A stretch of DNA of 54,534 bases from NCBI GenBank assembly GCA_905206365.1, contig CAJLHF010000010.1, positions 1 to 54,534 on the forward strand. Reading direction: 5' to 3'. Each line of letters begins with the position of its first letter. The stretch's first letter is position 1. Origin of the DNA: an uncultured Sutterella sp. Its GTDB lineage: Bacteria; Pseudomonadota; Gammaproteobacteria; Burkholderiales; Burkholderiaceae_F. Positions 38,501 to 46,861 of this stretch are shown in pieces. Made by a program: the position numbers and the translations under genes. The notes below the pieces were generated by a model. It searched no databases and was not told the DNA's origin. It worked only from the letters and a program-made list of their open reading frames with translations.

Positions 38501-41500
38501 CGACGATGTCGGAAAAAACGGGGAGTCTGGACGTTTATCTCCTCAATCCGCGCACCTGGCTCGTCAAGCGCAGGCTCGCGCGCGCCGTTTGCCCGCAGTG
38601 CGGGCGCTCGCACGTGATCGACGCGGACCGCGCCACCTTCTGGAGCGCCATGCCCTGTCTCTCGCAGGGCTGTATGGAAAAGCGGCACGAGGTCACGATG
38701 CTCACCGACGACGACGTGACCTACCGCGGCGCCCCCGTGCGCGTGACCGCGCGCGAGCACACGGGCAATCTCGAACACCAAGAACGCGGCACGATCGAAA
38801 AGAGCTTCATCGAAGGGCGCGAACCCTGGGACGTCAATCTCCTTTGCGCGACCCCGACCCTGGAAATGGGGATCGACATCGGGGACTTGAGTACGGTGCT
38901 CCTTTCCTCCATGCCCCCGGGGCCCGCCAATTACGTGCAACGCATCGGTCGTGCGGGACGCCGCGACGGGAACGCCCTTGCGATGACGGTCTGCGACACG
39001 GGTCCGCACGCGCAGTACTTCTGGGCGGCTCCAGAGAAGATGCTCGAGGCCGAGGTGAATCCGCCGGGCGTCTTTTTGCACGCGCCCGCGGTCCTCGAGC
39101 GTCAGCTCTTTGCCTTTGCAATCACGCGCTGGATGAGCGCCACGCCCGAGGCGAAGATTCCCGACGCGATCGGGGAGGTTCTGCGCGGCTTCGAGGCCGC
39201 GGATCCGGCGGGTGCGACCGACGGGACGGGTTATTCCGACTCGAACTTCCCCTTCGGGCTTCTCGACTTCGTGAAGACGAACGCCGAGGTGCTCCTTGCG
39301 GACTTTGCGGCGCTTTTCACGAAGCCCGGGCAAACGGGGACGATTTTCAGCGCCGAAGAGCGCGCGCGCCTTTTGGCGTTCCTCGTCGACACCTCGGTCG
39401 ACACGCCCTCGGTGCGCACGCGTCTTCTCGGAAAAATCCGTCGGCTCCTTGCCGAAAAGAAGGGCTACGAGAAAAAGCGCGAAAGCTATCAGGCCGCCGT
39501 CAAGCGCCTCAAAAAGGGACCGATCGACGAACACACCGAACGCACGATCGAAGAGCTCAAGGCGAACATCGACGCGCTTCTGGAGCTTTGCCGCGAAGAA
39601 TTCCGCGAAAAGAAAACGCTCAACGTTCTCACCGACGAAGGGGTACTGCCCAACTACGCCTTCCCCGAAGAGGGAATCGGACTCGATGGCCTCGTCATGC
39701 GCGTTCGCGACCGGCGTCCGCCCGAAACGCGAGAAGAAACGGCGCGCGAAGCGATGCTCGCCGCGGAACGCGAAGCGTCGGTCGAAGGCGACGAAAGTCG
39801 GTCGGAGGAGCCCTCGGAATCGAGCGCACCGAGTGCATCGAGCTCAAGCGCAAAGAGCGCGGCTCGCACGAAGAAAAAGGGCGTCTACAAGCGCTTCAAC
39901 TTCCGTCGCGCCGCTTCGACGGGCCTTTTCGAGTTGGCCCCGGGGAACACGTACTACGCGAACGAATTTGTCCTTCACATCGATCAGGTCGATCTTGCGG
40001 ACGACAAAGTCGCGTGGTGGCGGTTTTGTCCCGTCTGCAACCATTCGGCGCTCGATCGACCCGAGGAGAAGACCTCCGCCTGTCCGCGCTGCGGGAGTCC
40101 CGCCTGGCAGGAAGTCGGGCAGAGCCGTCCCGTTTTGCAGTTGAGAAACGTCTACGCCTACGCCGACATCCGCAAGGACCGCATCGCGGACGACCGCGAG
40201 GACCGCAAGCACGTCGAACAGAGCCGCATCAAGTTGATCGACATCGACCCGCGAGTCGAGCGTCGGAGTTTCGTGCTGCCCGAAAGCGACGGGTTTGGGT
40301 TTGAGTACATCCCGTCCGTCACCTTCCGCGACTTCAATTTCGGTCGCTACGGGCAGGGTACGGGCGAAGCGTTCGAAGTCGCCTCGCAGAAAATCGAAGC
40401 GCCGGGCTTTCGCGTCTGCAAGCACTGCGGGCGACTCGCCAAAGAAGTGCGTCGCAACGAAAAGGGGGAAGAATTCAAGGTCGGGCGCGAAGAGCACGAC
40501 TTTTCCTGTCCCGCGGTCAAAGATCCCGCCAAAGCGGAATGGATCGAGGGGCTCGTCCTCTCTCGCTCCTTTGCGAGCGAAGCACTTCGCATTCGCGTGC
40601 CTCAGGGGATTCTCACCGAAACCCATTCGCCCGCGACCGTGACGGCGTCGCTCGTTGCGGCGCTCCGCCTCGGGCTTCGGCAGTACTTCCACGGCTCGGT
40701 CGACCACCTCAAGGTGACGCCCTTTGACGAACCCGCCGAAGGCGGACGAAAGCGCGTGCACTACATCGTCGTCTACGACACGGTTCCGGGCGGCACGGGG
40801 TACCTGAAGGAACTCATGGCGAACGAAAAGAATCTGATCGACGTCTTCCGCTCGGCGCTCTCTGCCATGAGCGAATGCCCCTGCGGCGAAGATCCGACGG
40901 CCGACGGTTGCTACCGTTGCGTCTACGCGCACGGGGACGCCTCCGGTCGGTCCGAAATTTCCCGCTCCTGCGCGATCGAAACCGTCTCGGAGGTAATCGC
41001 CAAAGCGGCCGACCTCAAGCCGGGATCGATCGACCTCTCGGGCGGAAACTCCCCCTTCGACAGCGAGTTGGAACGCCTTTTCATCGGGGCGCTGCGCCTT
41101 GCGAAGCCCGCGATCGAGTCCGTCAAACGCATCCCGACTGGGAACGGTTTGTGGCATTACATGCTTCGTACGAATACGGGGCGCCTCTGGCGCGTCGAGC
41201 CTCAGGAAGACGTGAGCGGCGAATGTCCTTCGCGTCCCGACTTCCTTTTCCGGCCCGTGCGAGAAAGCGACCGCCGGCCCGATCGGACGATGGCGGTCTT
41301 TTTGGACGGGTGGGCTTACCACGCGGACATTCTCGCCGAGGACTTTGCAAAGCGTCAGAGCCTCATGAATCGCGGCATGCGCGTCTGGACCCTCGGCTGG
41401 AACGACGTCGCGCCGCGCGCGATGCCCGATGCGGATTTCGCTCCTGGTCCTTCGCTGCCGGCACTTGCGACCCTTTCGCCCCGCCATCCCGTCTATCTCC

Positions 41501-42600
41501 GGTGGCGTGCCGCGCAAAAGCAGCTCACCGGTCGGGACTTCCCCGAATGGACGGAAGTGGCCGAAACCTGGGCGACGCAGGCCGACGCCTTCGATCGGCT
41601 GATCGCGTGGCTTGCCGACCCGCAGAAGGCCGAAGACTGCGCGAAGGCCGCAAACTTCGCGATGCTTGTTTCCGTGCAGACGAAAGCGCTCGATCCAGCC
41701 GACCCGCAAGCGCTCCTGCGCCGCGCGAAGCGCGCGAGCGACGCGCTTTGTGCGTCCGATCTGATCGACGCATCCGAAGCCCAACCGCCCCAGTGGTTGG
41801 ACGGCACGCTCGACTCGCCCGACGACGTTCCCTTCCGGCGCACCTACCGCCGCCTGACGGGCGCGAACGGGGCGATCCTTTGCGCCAACCCCGGTGCGTT
41901 GTCGGGGGTGTGCGATACGCGCGCCTCGGGCGTCTTCGAAGCGAGCGTGCGCGCGCTCTGGTCGGAGGCGGGGTCGCTGCAGTTCTCGAACGAACTCGTC
42001 CTTCTTCCGGCCCTTCCCGAAGTGAGGGGAGGGGAGGGGGGTGCCCTGGATGCCTGCGCTTCCCGAGCCCCGTGGGCGAAGGCCTTGGATCGACTGCGCG
42101 GCAAAGTGGTTGCGGAAAGCGAATCGGAGGCGGCGCTCCGAGCGCTTCAGGCGTCCTTCACCGAAGCCCTGAAGGCGCAGGAGGAGGGTGCGTCCGACGT
42201 GTCCGATGTGACCGATGCTTCAGACGCTCTCGCGTCGCCATCCTCACCGGACTCCGAGTCGAGTGCGAATTCCGCCTCTGCGCGAGCCAATCGTCTCTGG
42301 GCGTCGGTCCTCGATCTGCTTCCCGAGGAACTGTTGCCGCTTGCCGGTGCGCTCGCAAGCCGCGCCGTTGCGATCGACGAAAAGGACGTGGGCGTCGACC
42401 TTGTCGATCCCGCGCTCGGCGAAGTGGTCGCGACCGCCGAACTCTATTGGAAGGAAGCGGCCCTGGCGGTCGTGCTCGATGAGGCCGAAGCTCCGACGGA
42501 AACCCGCCGGGCGGGCGTGCGCTGCGTGAACGGCTCGGCTCCCTTGGAGCGCGTGCTCGAAATCATCCTCGCGCACCCCGGGTTGCCGAAGGTCGAATAA
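35524..42600 (+). CDS. Giant YprA/DUF1998-family helicase with C-terminal Vsr-like nuclease domain
   Basis: The 2358-residue protein starts at ATG 35524. The first RecA domain has VATGTGSGKTECFLLPVL (near residue 110), VVYPMNALATDQ and VVDELHTFDGAQGTDLA (near 240; DELH box). The second has TPTLEMGIDIGDL (near 1112) and QRIGRAGRRDGNA (near 1140), with a long insertion between. Two zinc-binding CxxC pairs (FCPVCNHSALD, CPRCGSPAW) lie near 1500. The DUF1998 region has VVYDTVPGGTGYLKELM (near 1750) and a Cys cluster ending GCYRCVYAHGD (near 1800). From about 1830 to 1975 comes a nuclease-like domain: DSELERLF, PDFLF (Asp1906), AVFLDGWAYHAD (Asp1928) and DFAKRQSLMNRGMRVW, the pattern of Vsr-type endonucleases. 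DUF1998 helicases occur in DISARM (DrmA/DrmB), Druantia, Dpd and MrfA. Here helicase, DUF1998 and nuclease are in one chain. Confidence 0.85.
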   Translation: MLPTLTSRDIEEGMRSYIEREFPVATTAFRPEGRSIVEHFLENPENLVKGPWLEIRRPFRKSDGVLADFLPVLAGELGVLSGFEPHRHQARAFERLVYPNPRSTIVATGTGSGKTECFLLPVLDAVLAMKKDGIEGIKAIVVYPMNALATDQAKRLAELCHAVRQAGGPGITAGLYTGAPGNVCRTMEENSCITDRETLRRTPPDILLTNYKMLDYLLLREEDRALWRTTTARSLRYLVVDELHTFDGAQGTDLACLIRRLRDRLDLGEGLACVGTSATLGGGDGLERLQQYASDVFGADFSSPESVITEDRLGTVEYLESFGDAKWAGDWPTLYEAKRLATAPRSGSVENFISLSIRTWLGKNVMLRAGDATTWTQTALMLSDLLPHHPAFRRLMSEADGILHLKTVARNWQRDVPAFRGLTTEEVLLLLRSFVALVSMARLTRADGKLVPFLTVRVQLWVRELAQMLATVERTPKLIPMADVRPETPPALPVLTCRACNATAWGAVVADGELQGGARNFYRAWFSKKDVNAKLLYPVEKSEFATVRRRHPGELMRLCPAKGVLVWVHDTDPESVYAPKCPVCEKEHDAVIVRVPKIHTSGTSADGRYVRLQTNCALCGATNSMRILGARSVTMSSALTGHLHSSSANDDHKLINFTDAVQDAAHRAGFMEARSFIFVLRQAVAGLLRDSEGEGLDFESFLAKISDFWLEHTGGRRALENSDSPALVEAAERIAAARFVSAFIPSSMLWRRAWTDFRAEIAAYYREQTTRPVNTLEAQLGRIPPLDDETEEGRRWKRLFVDVSRRLRWEAFVEMTMRVHSGRTVESLGIGAVEPDPFLVDEAAARLERVLSERCPSLRGIDLKRCRLFVEGFLMHQKLRGAFDVRLPDGNEGADDFMRFVRTGSQYWFSLSLYLPSYGPNYRPPAPLVFKKPASPALPFFDAVLPKDERSENWYTLWLARTLGEDLEVTHARGDIYRALLDILVESNAVTATTMSEKTGSLDVYLLNPRTWLVKRRLARAVCPQCGRSHVIDADRATFWSAMPCLSQGCMEKRHEVTMLTDDDVTYRGAPVRVTAREHTGNLEHQERGTIEKSFIEGREPWDVNLLCATPTLEMGIDIGDLSTVLLSSMPPGPANYVQRIGRAGRRDGNALAMTVCDTGPHAQYFWAAPEKMLEAEVNPPGVFLHAPAVLERQLFAFAITRWMSATPEAKIPDAIGEVLRGFEAADPAGATDGTGYSDSNFPFGLLDFVKTNAEVLLADFAALFTKPGQTGTIFSAEERARLLAFLVDTSVDTPSVRTRLLGKIRRLLAEKKGYEKKRESYQAAVKRLKKGPIDEHTERTIEELKANIDALLELCREEFREKKTLNVLTDEGVLPNYAFPEEGIGLDGLVMRVRDRRPPETREETAREAMLAAEREASVEGDESRSEEPSESSAPSASSSSAKSAARTKKKGVYKRFNFRRAASTGLFELAPGNTYYANEFVLHIDQVDLADDKVAWWRFCPVCNHSALDRPEEKTSACPRCGSPAWQEVGQSRPVLQLRNVYAYADIRKDRIADDREDRKHVEQSRIKLIDIDPRVERRSFVLPESDGFGFEYIPSVTFRDFNFGRYGQGTGEAFEVASQKIEAPGFRVCKHCGRLAKEVRRNEKGEEFKVGREEHDFSCPAVKDPAKAEWIEGLVLSRSFASEALRIRVPQGILTETHSPATVTASLVAALRLGLRQYFHGSVDHLKVTPFDEPAEGGRKRVHYIVVYDTVPGGTGYLKELMANEKNLIDVFRSALSAMSECPCGEDPTADGCYRCVYAHGDASGRSEISRSCAIETVSEVIAKAADLKPGSIDLSGGNSPFDSELERLFIGALRLAKPAIESVKRIPTGNGLWHYMLRTNTGRLWRVEPQEDVSGECPSRPDFLFRPVRESDRRPDRTMAVFLDGWAYHADILAEDFAKRQSLMNRGMRVWTLGWNDVAPRAMPDADFAPGPSLPALATLSPRHPVYLRWRAAQKQLTGRDFPEWTEVAETWATQADAFDRLIAWLADPQKAEDCAKAANFAMLVSVQTKALDPADPQALLRRAKRASDALCASDLIDASEAQPPQWLDGTLDSPDDVPFRRTYRRLTGANGAILCANPGALSGVCDTRASGVFEASVRALWSEAGSLQFSNELVLLPALPEVRGGEGGALDACASRAPWAKALDRLRGKVVAESESEAALRALQASFTEALKAQEEGASDVSDVTDASDALASPSSPDSESSANSASARANRLWASVLDLLPEELLPLAGALASRAVAIDEKDVGVDLVDPALGEVVATAELYWKEAALAVVLDEAEAPTETRRAGVRCVNGSAPLERVLEIILAHPGLPKVE

Positions 42601-42676
42601 AAGAAGAAAAACGCCGGACTAAGGTCATCACGAAACGAAGAACGAATTGAAGAAAGCATCGAAGGACGAACAGACG

Positions 42677-45085
42677 ATGAGCGAAACGAACCGAACGAAC
42701 GAGCAGAATGCGGCGGCTGCGGCGGACCCGGCCAACGTAACGGAAGCGCCGGATGTGTCGAAAGCGACGAAAAAGCGCAAAACGACGAAGCGCTCTCGCA
42801 GCCCTCAGCCCGAGACCGCGCCGCAGACCGAACGCAAGCTCGTTCTGAGCCGCGACGTGCTGAGCGCGAGCGCCCGCCTTACGGGCAAGCCCAAGCAGGT
42901 CTTCTCGCAATTCGTGATGCGGCTTCGCCGCGGCGTCGACTACCCGCGACTGCCGCTCGCGGGTGCCTCGCTTTACGAGCGCATCGTGCTCGACGAGGAT
43001 CTCAACGTCGTTTTGAAGGCCGTCAACGACCTCATGGTGCTCCTTTGGACCGGGACGGAAGCGTCGGCCGCCACCTGGGCGGACTATCACCGTTGCGAAG
43101 TCAATCCCCATACCGGGGAACTTCAGGTGTATCACGTGAACGAGCCGGCTCCCGCCGCCGAGTTGCGGCCCGCGCCCGACGAAAAGGTGCCGCGCGTACC
43201 CGTCGATACCGAGGCCGAAACCGAAGCCGCGAGTGCCGCGGATCGCCCGCAGGAGACGGCTTCGGTCGAAGCGGGCGAGGGTGCGCAGAGCTCCGCCCCG
43301 GCCGATCCTTCGGGCTCGTGCGCGCTCTTTGCGGCGCTCACCGATGCGGACCTTGCCGAATTGGGACTTCCCGACGAGCTCGTTGCCGAGTTGCGGTCGT
43401 TTTCTCGACTCTCCGATTTCGAAGCGTGCCAGACGCACTTTCCGCAGCCCGTCTACGAGGCGCTCACGTGGCTCCTTCAGGGGGAACCGAAAGAGAGCGT
43501 CCTCGAAGCCTACGGGGAGGCGGCGCGACGCGCGCGTCGCGCGGCGGAAGGGGAAAGCGCCGCCGGGCTCGACCCCTCGCACTTCCACGTCGTCACGAGC
43601 GACGAGGAGCTGCGCGACATTCTCGATCGACCCCTCGACGAGTGGCGCGTCTTCTTGCATCCCACGCAGCGCGACATCGTGGAAAAGGCCTGGTACGGCG
43701 CCGTGCGCGTGACGGGCGGCGCGGGTACGGGTAAAACCGTCGTGGCGCTTCACCGCGCGCGTCACCTCGTGCGTTTGCCCGACTGGAAGCCGAAGGACAA
43801 GGTGCTCTTTACGACCTTCACGAAAAATCTCGCGCTCGATTTGGCTTTCCAGGTGAAGACCCTCTGCTCGAAAATCGAAGCAAACCGCATTCAGGTCGTC
43901 AATATCGACGCATGGCTCGCAACCTTCGTGCGTCAAAACGGAGCGGGCCTTCAGGTAGCCTACCCGGGCGAAGCGGGGTCCCCTTACGAACTCTGCTGGG
44001 AAGCGGCACTGGAGCGGCGTCCCGCCTCGATCGATTTGCCCGAAAGCTTTTACCGGAGCGAATGGGAGGAGGTGGTGCTCCCGAACCACTGCACGAGTTC
44101 GCGCGACTACTTCCGGGCGCCGCGCACCGGACGCGGACAGGCGTTGTCGCGGGCGGAGCGTCGCGACATCTGGCCGGTTTTCGAAGAAATGCGCACGCAG
44201 CTGCAGTTGCGCGATCTGATGACCGTCGAAGACGCCTGCGCCTTTGCCGAACGGATCGTGCGCGAGACGCACCCCATGGGGCTTTACCGCGCCGTCATCG
44301 CCGACGAAATTCAGGACTTTACGCCCGGGATGCTGAAACTCCTGCGCGCGTTGGCGCTCGACGTCTCGAAGCTCGAAACGCCGATCGAAGGGGACCTTTT
44401 CTTGGTGGGCGACCCGCACCAGCGTATCTACGTGAAGCCCGTCGCGTTTTCGAGCTGCGGCATTCAGATTCGCGGGCGCTCGAAGAAACTGCGCGTCAAC
44501 TACCGTACGACGGACGAAATCCGCAAGACGGCCGAATCGGTCTACGCGCGCGGAGCGGTCGACGACATGGAGGGCGGCAAGGCCGAGAAGACGGGCTACG
44601 CGTCGCTTCGACACGGGGCGGCGCCGGAAGTCTTTGCGGCCGACTCCTTTGCGGCCGAATGCGATTGGATTGTCGAACAAGCGAAGGCGCTCGCCCGCAA
44701 CGCTTCGGCTCCCGTCGAATTCTCGGAAATGTGTGTTGTCCTTCGCACCCGCGCCGACATCGAACGCTACGAGCAAGCGCTCACGGAGCGCGGTCTCGAC
44801 GTACGCAAAGTCAGTCGCAACGCGGCCGACGACCCCGAACTTCCTGGTCTTCGCATCGCGACGATGCACCGCGTCAAAGGCCTCGAATTCAAGGCGGTCT
44901 TCGTCGCGGGCATGAACGAAGGCGTCTTCCCGCAGCCCGCTCCGAAGGGTGCGGACGCGCCCGCCCGCCGTCACCACGAGCGACTCGAAAAGGCGCTCTT
45001 CTACGTGTCGGCGTCGCGCGCGAGCCGGCGGCTCTTCTTCAGCGCTTCGGGGAAACCGAGCCGGTTCCTGCCGAAAGCGAAGTAA
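42677..45085 (+). CDS. UvrD-like helicase with N-terminal RelE-like domain
   Basis: The 802-residue protein most likely starts at ATG 42677 (a TTG 30 nt upstream is possible). A disordered Ala/Lys-rich start is followed near residue 50-145 by a RelE/ParE-like segment: LTGKPKQVFSQFVMRLR, LDEDLNVVLKAVNDLMVLLW, then CEVNPHTGELQVYHV, the pattern seen at the N-terminus of a group of bacterial UvrD-like proteins. An acidic linker follows. The superfamily 1A motor has VTGGAGTGKTVVALHRA (Walker A, near 346), IADEIQDFTPG (near 543), VGDPHQRIY, VNYRTTDEIR and MHRVKGLEFKAVFVAGM. It would translocate on or unwind DNA. It is the last gene of the four-gene operon, 76 nt after the YprA-like helicase. Whether the RelE-like part is an active RNase is unknown. 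Confidence 0.82.
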   Translation: MSETNRTNEQNAAAAADPANVTEAPDVSKATKKRKTTKRSRSPQPETAPQTERKLVLSRDVLSASARLTGKPKQVFSQFVMRLRRGVDYPRLPLAGASLYERIVLDEDLNVVLKAVNDLMVLLWTGTEASAATWADYHRCEVNPHTGELQVYHVNEPAPAAELRPAPDEKVPRVPVDTEAETEAASAADRPQETASVEAGEGAQSSAPADPSGSCALFAALTDADLAELGLPDELVAELRSFSRLSDFEACQTHFPQPVYEALTWLLQGEPKESVLEAYGEAARRARRAAEGESAAGLDPSHFHVVTSDEELRDILDRPLDEWRVFLHPTQRDIVEKAWYGAVRVTGGAGTGKTVVALHRARHLVRLPDWKPKDKVLFTTFTKNLALDLAFQVKTLCSKIEANRIQVVNIDAWLATFVRQNGAGLQVAYPGEAGSPYELCWEAALERRPASIDLPESFYRSEWEEVVLPNHCTSSRDYFRAPRTGRGQALSRAERRDIWPVFEEMRTQLQLRDLMTVEDACAFAERIVRETHPMGLYRAVIADEIQDFTPGMLKLLRALALDVSKLETPIEGDLFLVGDPHQRIYVKPVAFSSCGIQIRGRSKKLRVNYRTTDEIRKTAESVYARGAVDDMEGGKAEKTGYASLRHGAAPEVFAADSFAAECDWIVEQAKALARNASAPVEFSEMCVVLRTRADIERYEQALTERGLDVRKVSRNAADDPELPGLRIATMHRVKGLEFKAVFVAGMNEGVFPQPAPKGADAPARRHHERLEKALFYVSASRASRRLFFSASGKPSRFLPKAK

Positions 45086-45097
45086 GACGTGATACGA

Positions 45098-45127
45098 CAA
45101 TCGGGCGGACGCGGTTCCGCCCGATTG
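45098..45127 (+). terminator. Hairpin at the end of the four-gene defence operon
   Basis: caatcgggcgga and tccgcccgattg form a perfect 12-bp stem with a 6-nt loop, 13 nt after the stop codon. It lacks a T-run but its position suggests a terminator. Confidence 0.6.
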
Positions 45128-45357
45128 CCTATCCGCTCCCGAACGGGAGGGGATTTGATATTCCGGATGTCCGGAGAACGCACCGAGGCTCGCCGCAAAA
45201 GGGTAGGGCGGAGTGCCCGACTCACGACCCGCAGTGGGGCCCCGAGGCCCTACAGGCGACCGTGGTAGGCTGAATTTTGTCGGTGAGGGATCCCTGAATG
45301 AGACACCCCGAAGGGACTGAGCCGACGAAACCGACGAAAACAGCGTGGAGATTCGTG

Positions 45358-45762
45358 ATGACCGATCAGGAAGACTTCGACGAAGAAGATCCGTACGACG
45401 ACGAGGAAGACGATCGAACGCTCAATGAGCGCATGTGTGATGTCTACGGTGACCGGGAAGACTGGGAGGCCGACGCGACGGACGCGGAGGAGGTTTTCGG
45501 GTACACCGACGCGTACCGTAACTTTCTTGAAAACGGCTGCCGCGGCATCTTGACCTACGAGGAGGCCGTCGAAGCATACAAATGGAGTACTGGGATCGAT
45601 CCCGACTTCGTGACGAGCTGGCCGGAAATCGACTGGGTTAAGCGCATGAGAGATGATTGTGCGGAAGGCGAGGAACGTATCCGGGCTGGATATGGTCTTA
45701 GTTTGGAAGAGTTCTACGCCCTCTACTGGCCCTACGAGCCGATGATTCGGTTTGCTTATTGA
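45358..45762 (+). CDS. Small, highly acidic protein of unknown function
   Basis: The 134-residue protein has 40 Asp/Glu against about 12 Arg/Lys, so it is strongly negative. The first 25 residues are almost all acidic (DFDEEDPYDDEEDD), followed by an aromatic, helical part (DAYRNFLENG, YEEAVEAYKW, LSLEEFYALYWPYEP). The start at ATG 45358 was preferred to ATG 45298 because GGAG lies 8 nt before it and because the partial duplicate downstream begins at the same codon. No family was recognised. Acidic proteins in defence islands are sometimes DNA mimics; that is only an idea here. It lies between the defence operon and its own truncated copy. Confidence 0.65.
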   Translation: MTDQEDFDEEDPYDDEEDDRTLNERMCDVYGDREDWEADATDAEEVFGYTDAYRNFLENGCRGILTYEEAVEAYKWSTGIDPDFVTSWPEIDWVKRMRDDCAEGEERIRAGYGLSLEEFYALYWPYEPMIRFAY

Positions 45763-45892
45763 GGTCTGAACACCCGAGGTAGAGCAAGGTTTGGCGGCCG
45801 CCCGCCGCGTTCCGTCGGTTGACTGGTCTGCGGGCGGGATGCGCCGATGGACCTGAGCCGACGGAGCTGCGGAAACAAAACGGAGAATCGAG

Positions 45893-45982
45893 ATGACCGA
45901 CCATGAAGACTTCGACGAAGAAGATCCGTACGACGACGAGGAGGAAGACGATCGAACGTTCGACGAGCAAATTGACGATTAA
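45893..45982 (+). pseudogene. Truncated duplicate of the acidic protein gene
   Basis: This is a 29-residue frame, MTDHEDFDEEDPYDDEEEDD then RTFDEQIDD and a stop. It repeats the first 20 or so residues of the acidic protein encoded at 45358 with few changes. The DNA match covers about 70 nt and extends weakly upstream (gagccgacg, agat...atgacc). The remaining three-quarters of the gene is missing. It may be a remnant of a tandem duplication or a tiny expressed acidic peptide. Confidence 0.6.
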
Positions 45983-46161
45983 GCGGCGGGTAGGGCGGTC
46001 GCTCGACGATGCCTTGACGCGGTCGTAACGGCGAAAAACTGCGAATTGACGGGTTCTCGGACGGTTTATGTAGGCGACCGGCAGGCCGGTGGCCCACTTT
46101 CCAAGAGGTGTAACCTCAAAGAAGGTTCTCCGTCGCCGGAAGCCGATAAAGGAGGTGCTCG

Positions 46162-46635
46162 ATGTCGATTTCGTTGAGAGACCAGCTGCGCCTGGCCCGC
46201 AAAGAGGGCCTTTTACCCGCCTCGCGCTCGAAGCCCCAGCTCCGCCCGAAGCGCTACCCGGAAGGCCCGTCGTCGGCCGAATACCCGAGAAGCCGCTCGC
46301 GACCGTCGGAACCCACGAGCCGGGGATCCGCACGTGCCGCAGCGTGGCGCGAGCATCTCAATCGGGACCTCATGGATGCCCACATCCCGAAGCACCCGCA
46401 GCAGGCTGCACCGGTAGTAACAGCAGAACCGCACCGTAAACTGCCCGAGGAACCCGCAAAGCCCGTGATTCGAAGCATCCATGAAATTGCCGCCCGACGT
46501 GCGGAGCAAGCGGCGCGCGGGTCTTCGGGGCTTCTCAAACCCGTTCGCGGCGGCGAACGCGCTACACTCAGGGACTACGCGGCGCCGCCCGTCCGTATCA
46601 TCTACACGCCTTCGGGTGGAAAGCCCGATCGGTGA
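46162..46635 (+). CDS. Small basic protein of unknown function
   Basis: The 157-residue protein starts at ATG 46162, preceded by a perfect AAAGGAGG. It begins with a helix (MSISLRDQLRLARKEGLLP) and is then rich in Arg, Pro, Ser and Ala, looking mostly disordered; a second helix IRSIHEIAARRAEQAARG lies near residue 103, and the end is RIIYTPSGGKPDR. No family was recognised. It is strongly basic, in contrast to the acidic protein just upstream. A candidate TTGACG/TATGTA pair (46046-46072, spacer 15) lies before it. Confidence 0.55.
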   Translation: MSISLRDQLRLARKEGLLPASRSKPQLRPKRYPEGPSSAEYPRSRSRPSEPTSRGSARAAAWREHLNRDLMDAHIPKHPQQAAPVVTAEPHRKLPEEPAKPVIRSIHEIAARRAEQAARGSSGLLKPVRGGERATLRDYAAPPVRIIYTPSGGKPDR

Positions 46636-46856
46636 GACGTTCGCCAAGGATCGACGCGACGGGAAGGGCGGTCGCATCGGTTGCGGCTCGGGAGCTTCAA
46701 GGCGCCGAGCCGCAACTAACTGTCGAAAACGCCGTTGAACGTCGACGGCAAGCGTTGTTGGCGGCTCAACAAATCCAAACGGCAAACCGAGCCGAAAACC
46801 ATCCGAAAATTGCCTCGAAACTCAAAATTCAACATAACGACTATTATGTTGAATAA
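46632..46856 (+). CDS. Possible small protein overlapping the basic protein gene
   Basis: A 74-residue frame starts at GTG 46632, overlapping the preceding stop by 4 nt (GTGA), as in coupled genes. The product has a helical, charged middle (VENAVERRRQALLAAQQIQ) and an AT-rich end whose stop codon lies in the following terminator stem. There is no independent ribosome binding site or recognised family, so it may not be real. Confidence 0.3.
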   Translation: MRRSPRIDATGRAVASVAARELQGAEPQLTVENAVERRRQALLAAQQIQTANRAENHPKIASKLKIQHNDYYVE

Positions 46857-46861
46857 TTTTT
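46827..46861 (+). terminator. Intrinsic terminator after the basic protein gene(s)
   Basis: attcaacataa and ttatgttgaat form an 11-bp AT-rich stem with a 6-nt loop, followed by aattttt. It is one of the clearest terminators in the window and is much more AT-rich than its surroundings. Confidence 0.75.

Noticed and set aside
35503..39534. Minus-strand open frame of about 1340 codons
   Set aside because: It is antisense to the YprA-like helicase and has no recognisable domain; the helicase frame has all expected motifs.
42563..45100. Minus-strand open frame of about 845 codons
   Set aside because: It is antisense to the UvrD-like helicase gene and is low in protein-like features.
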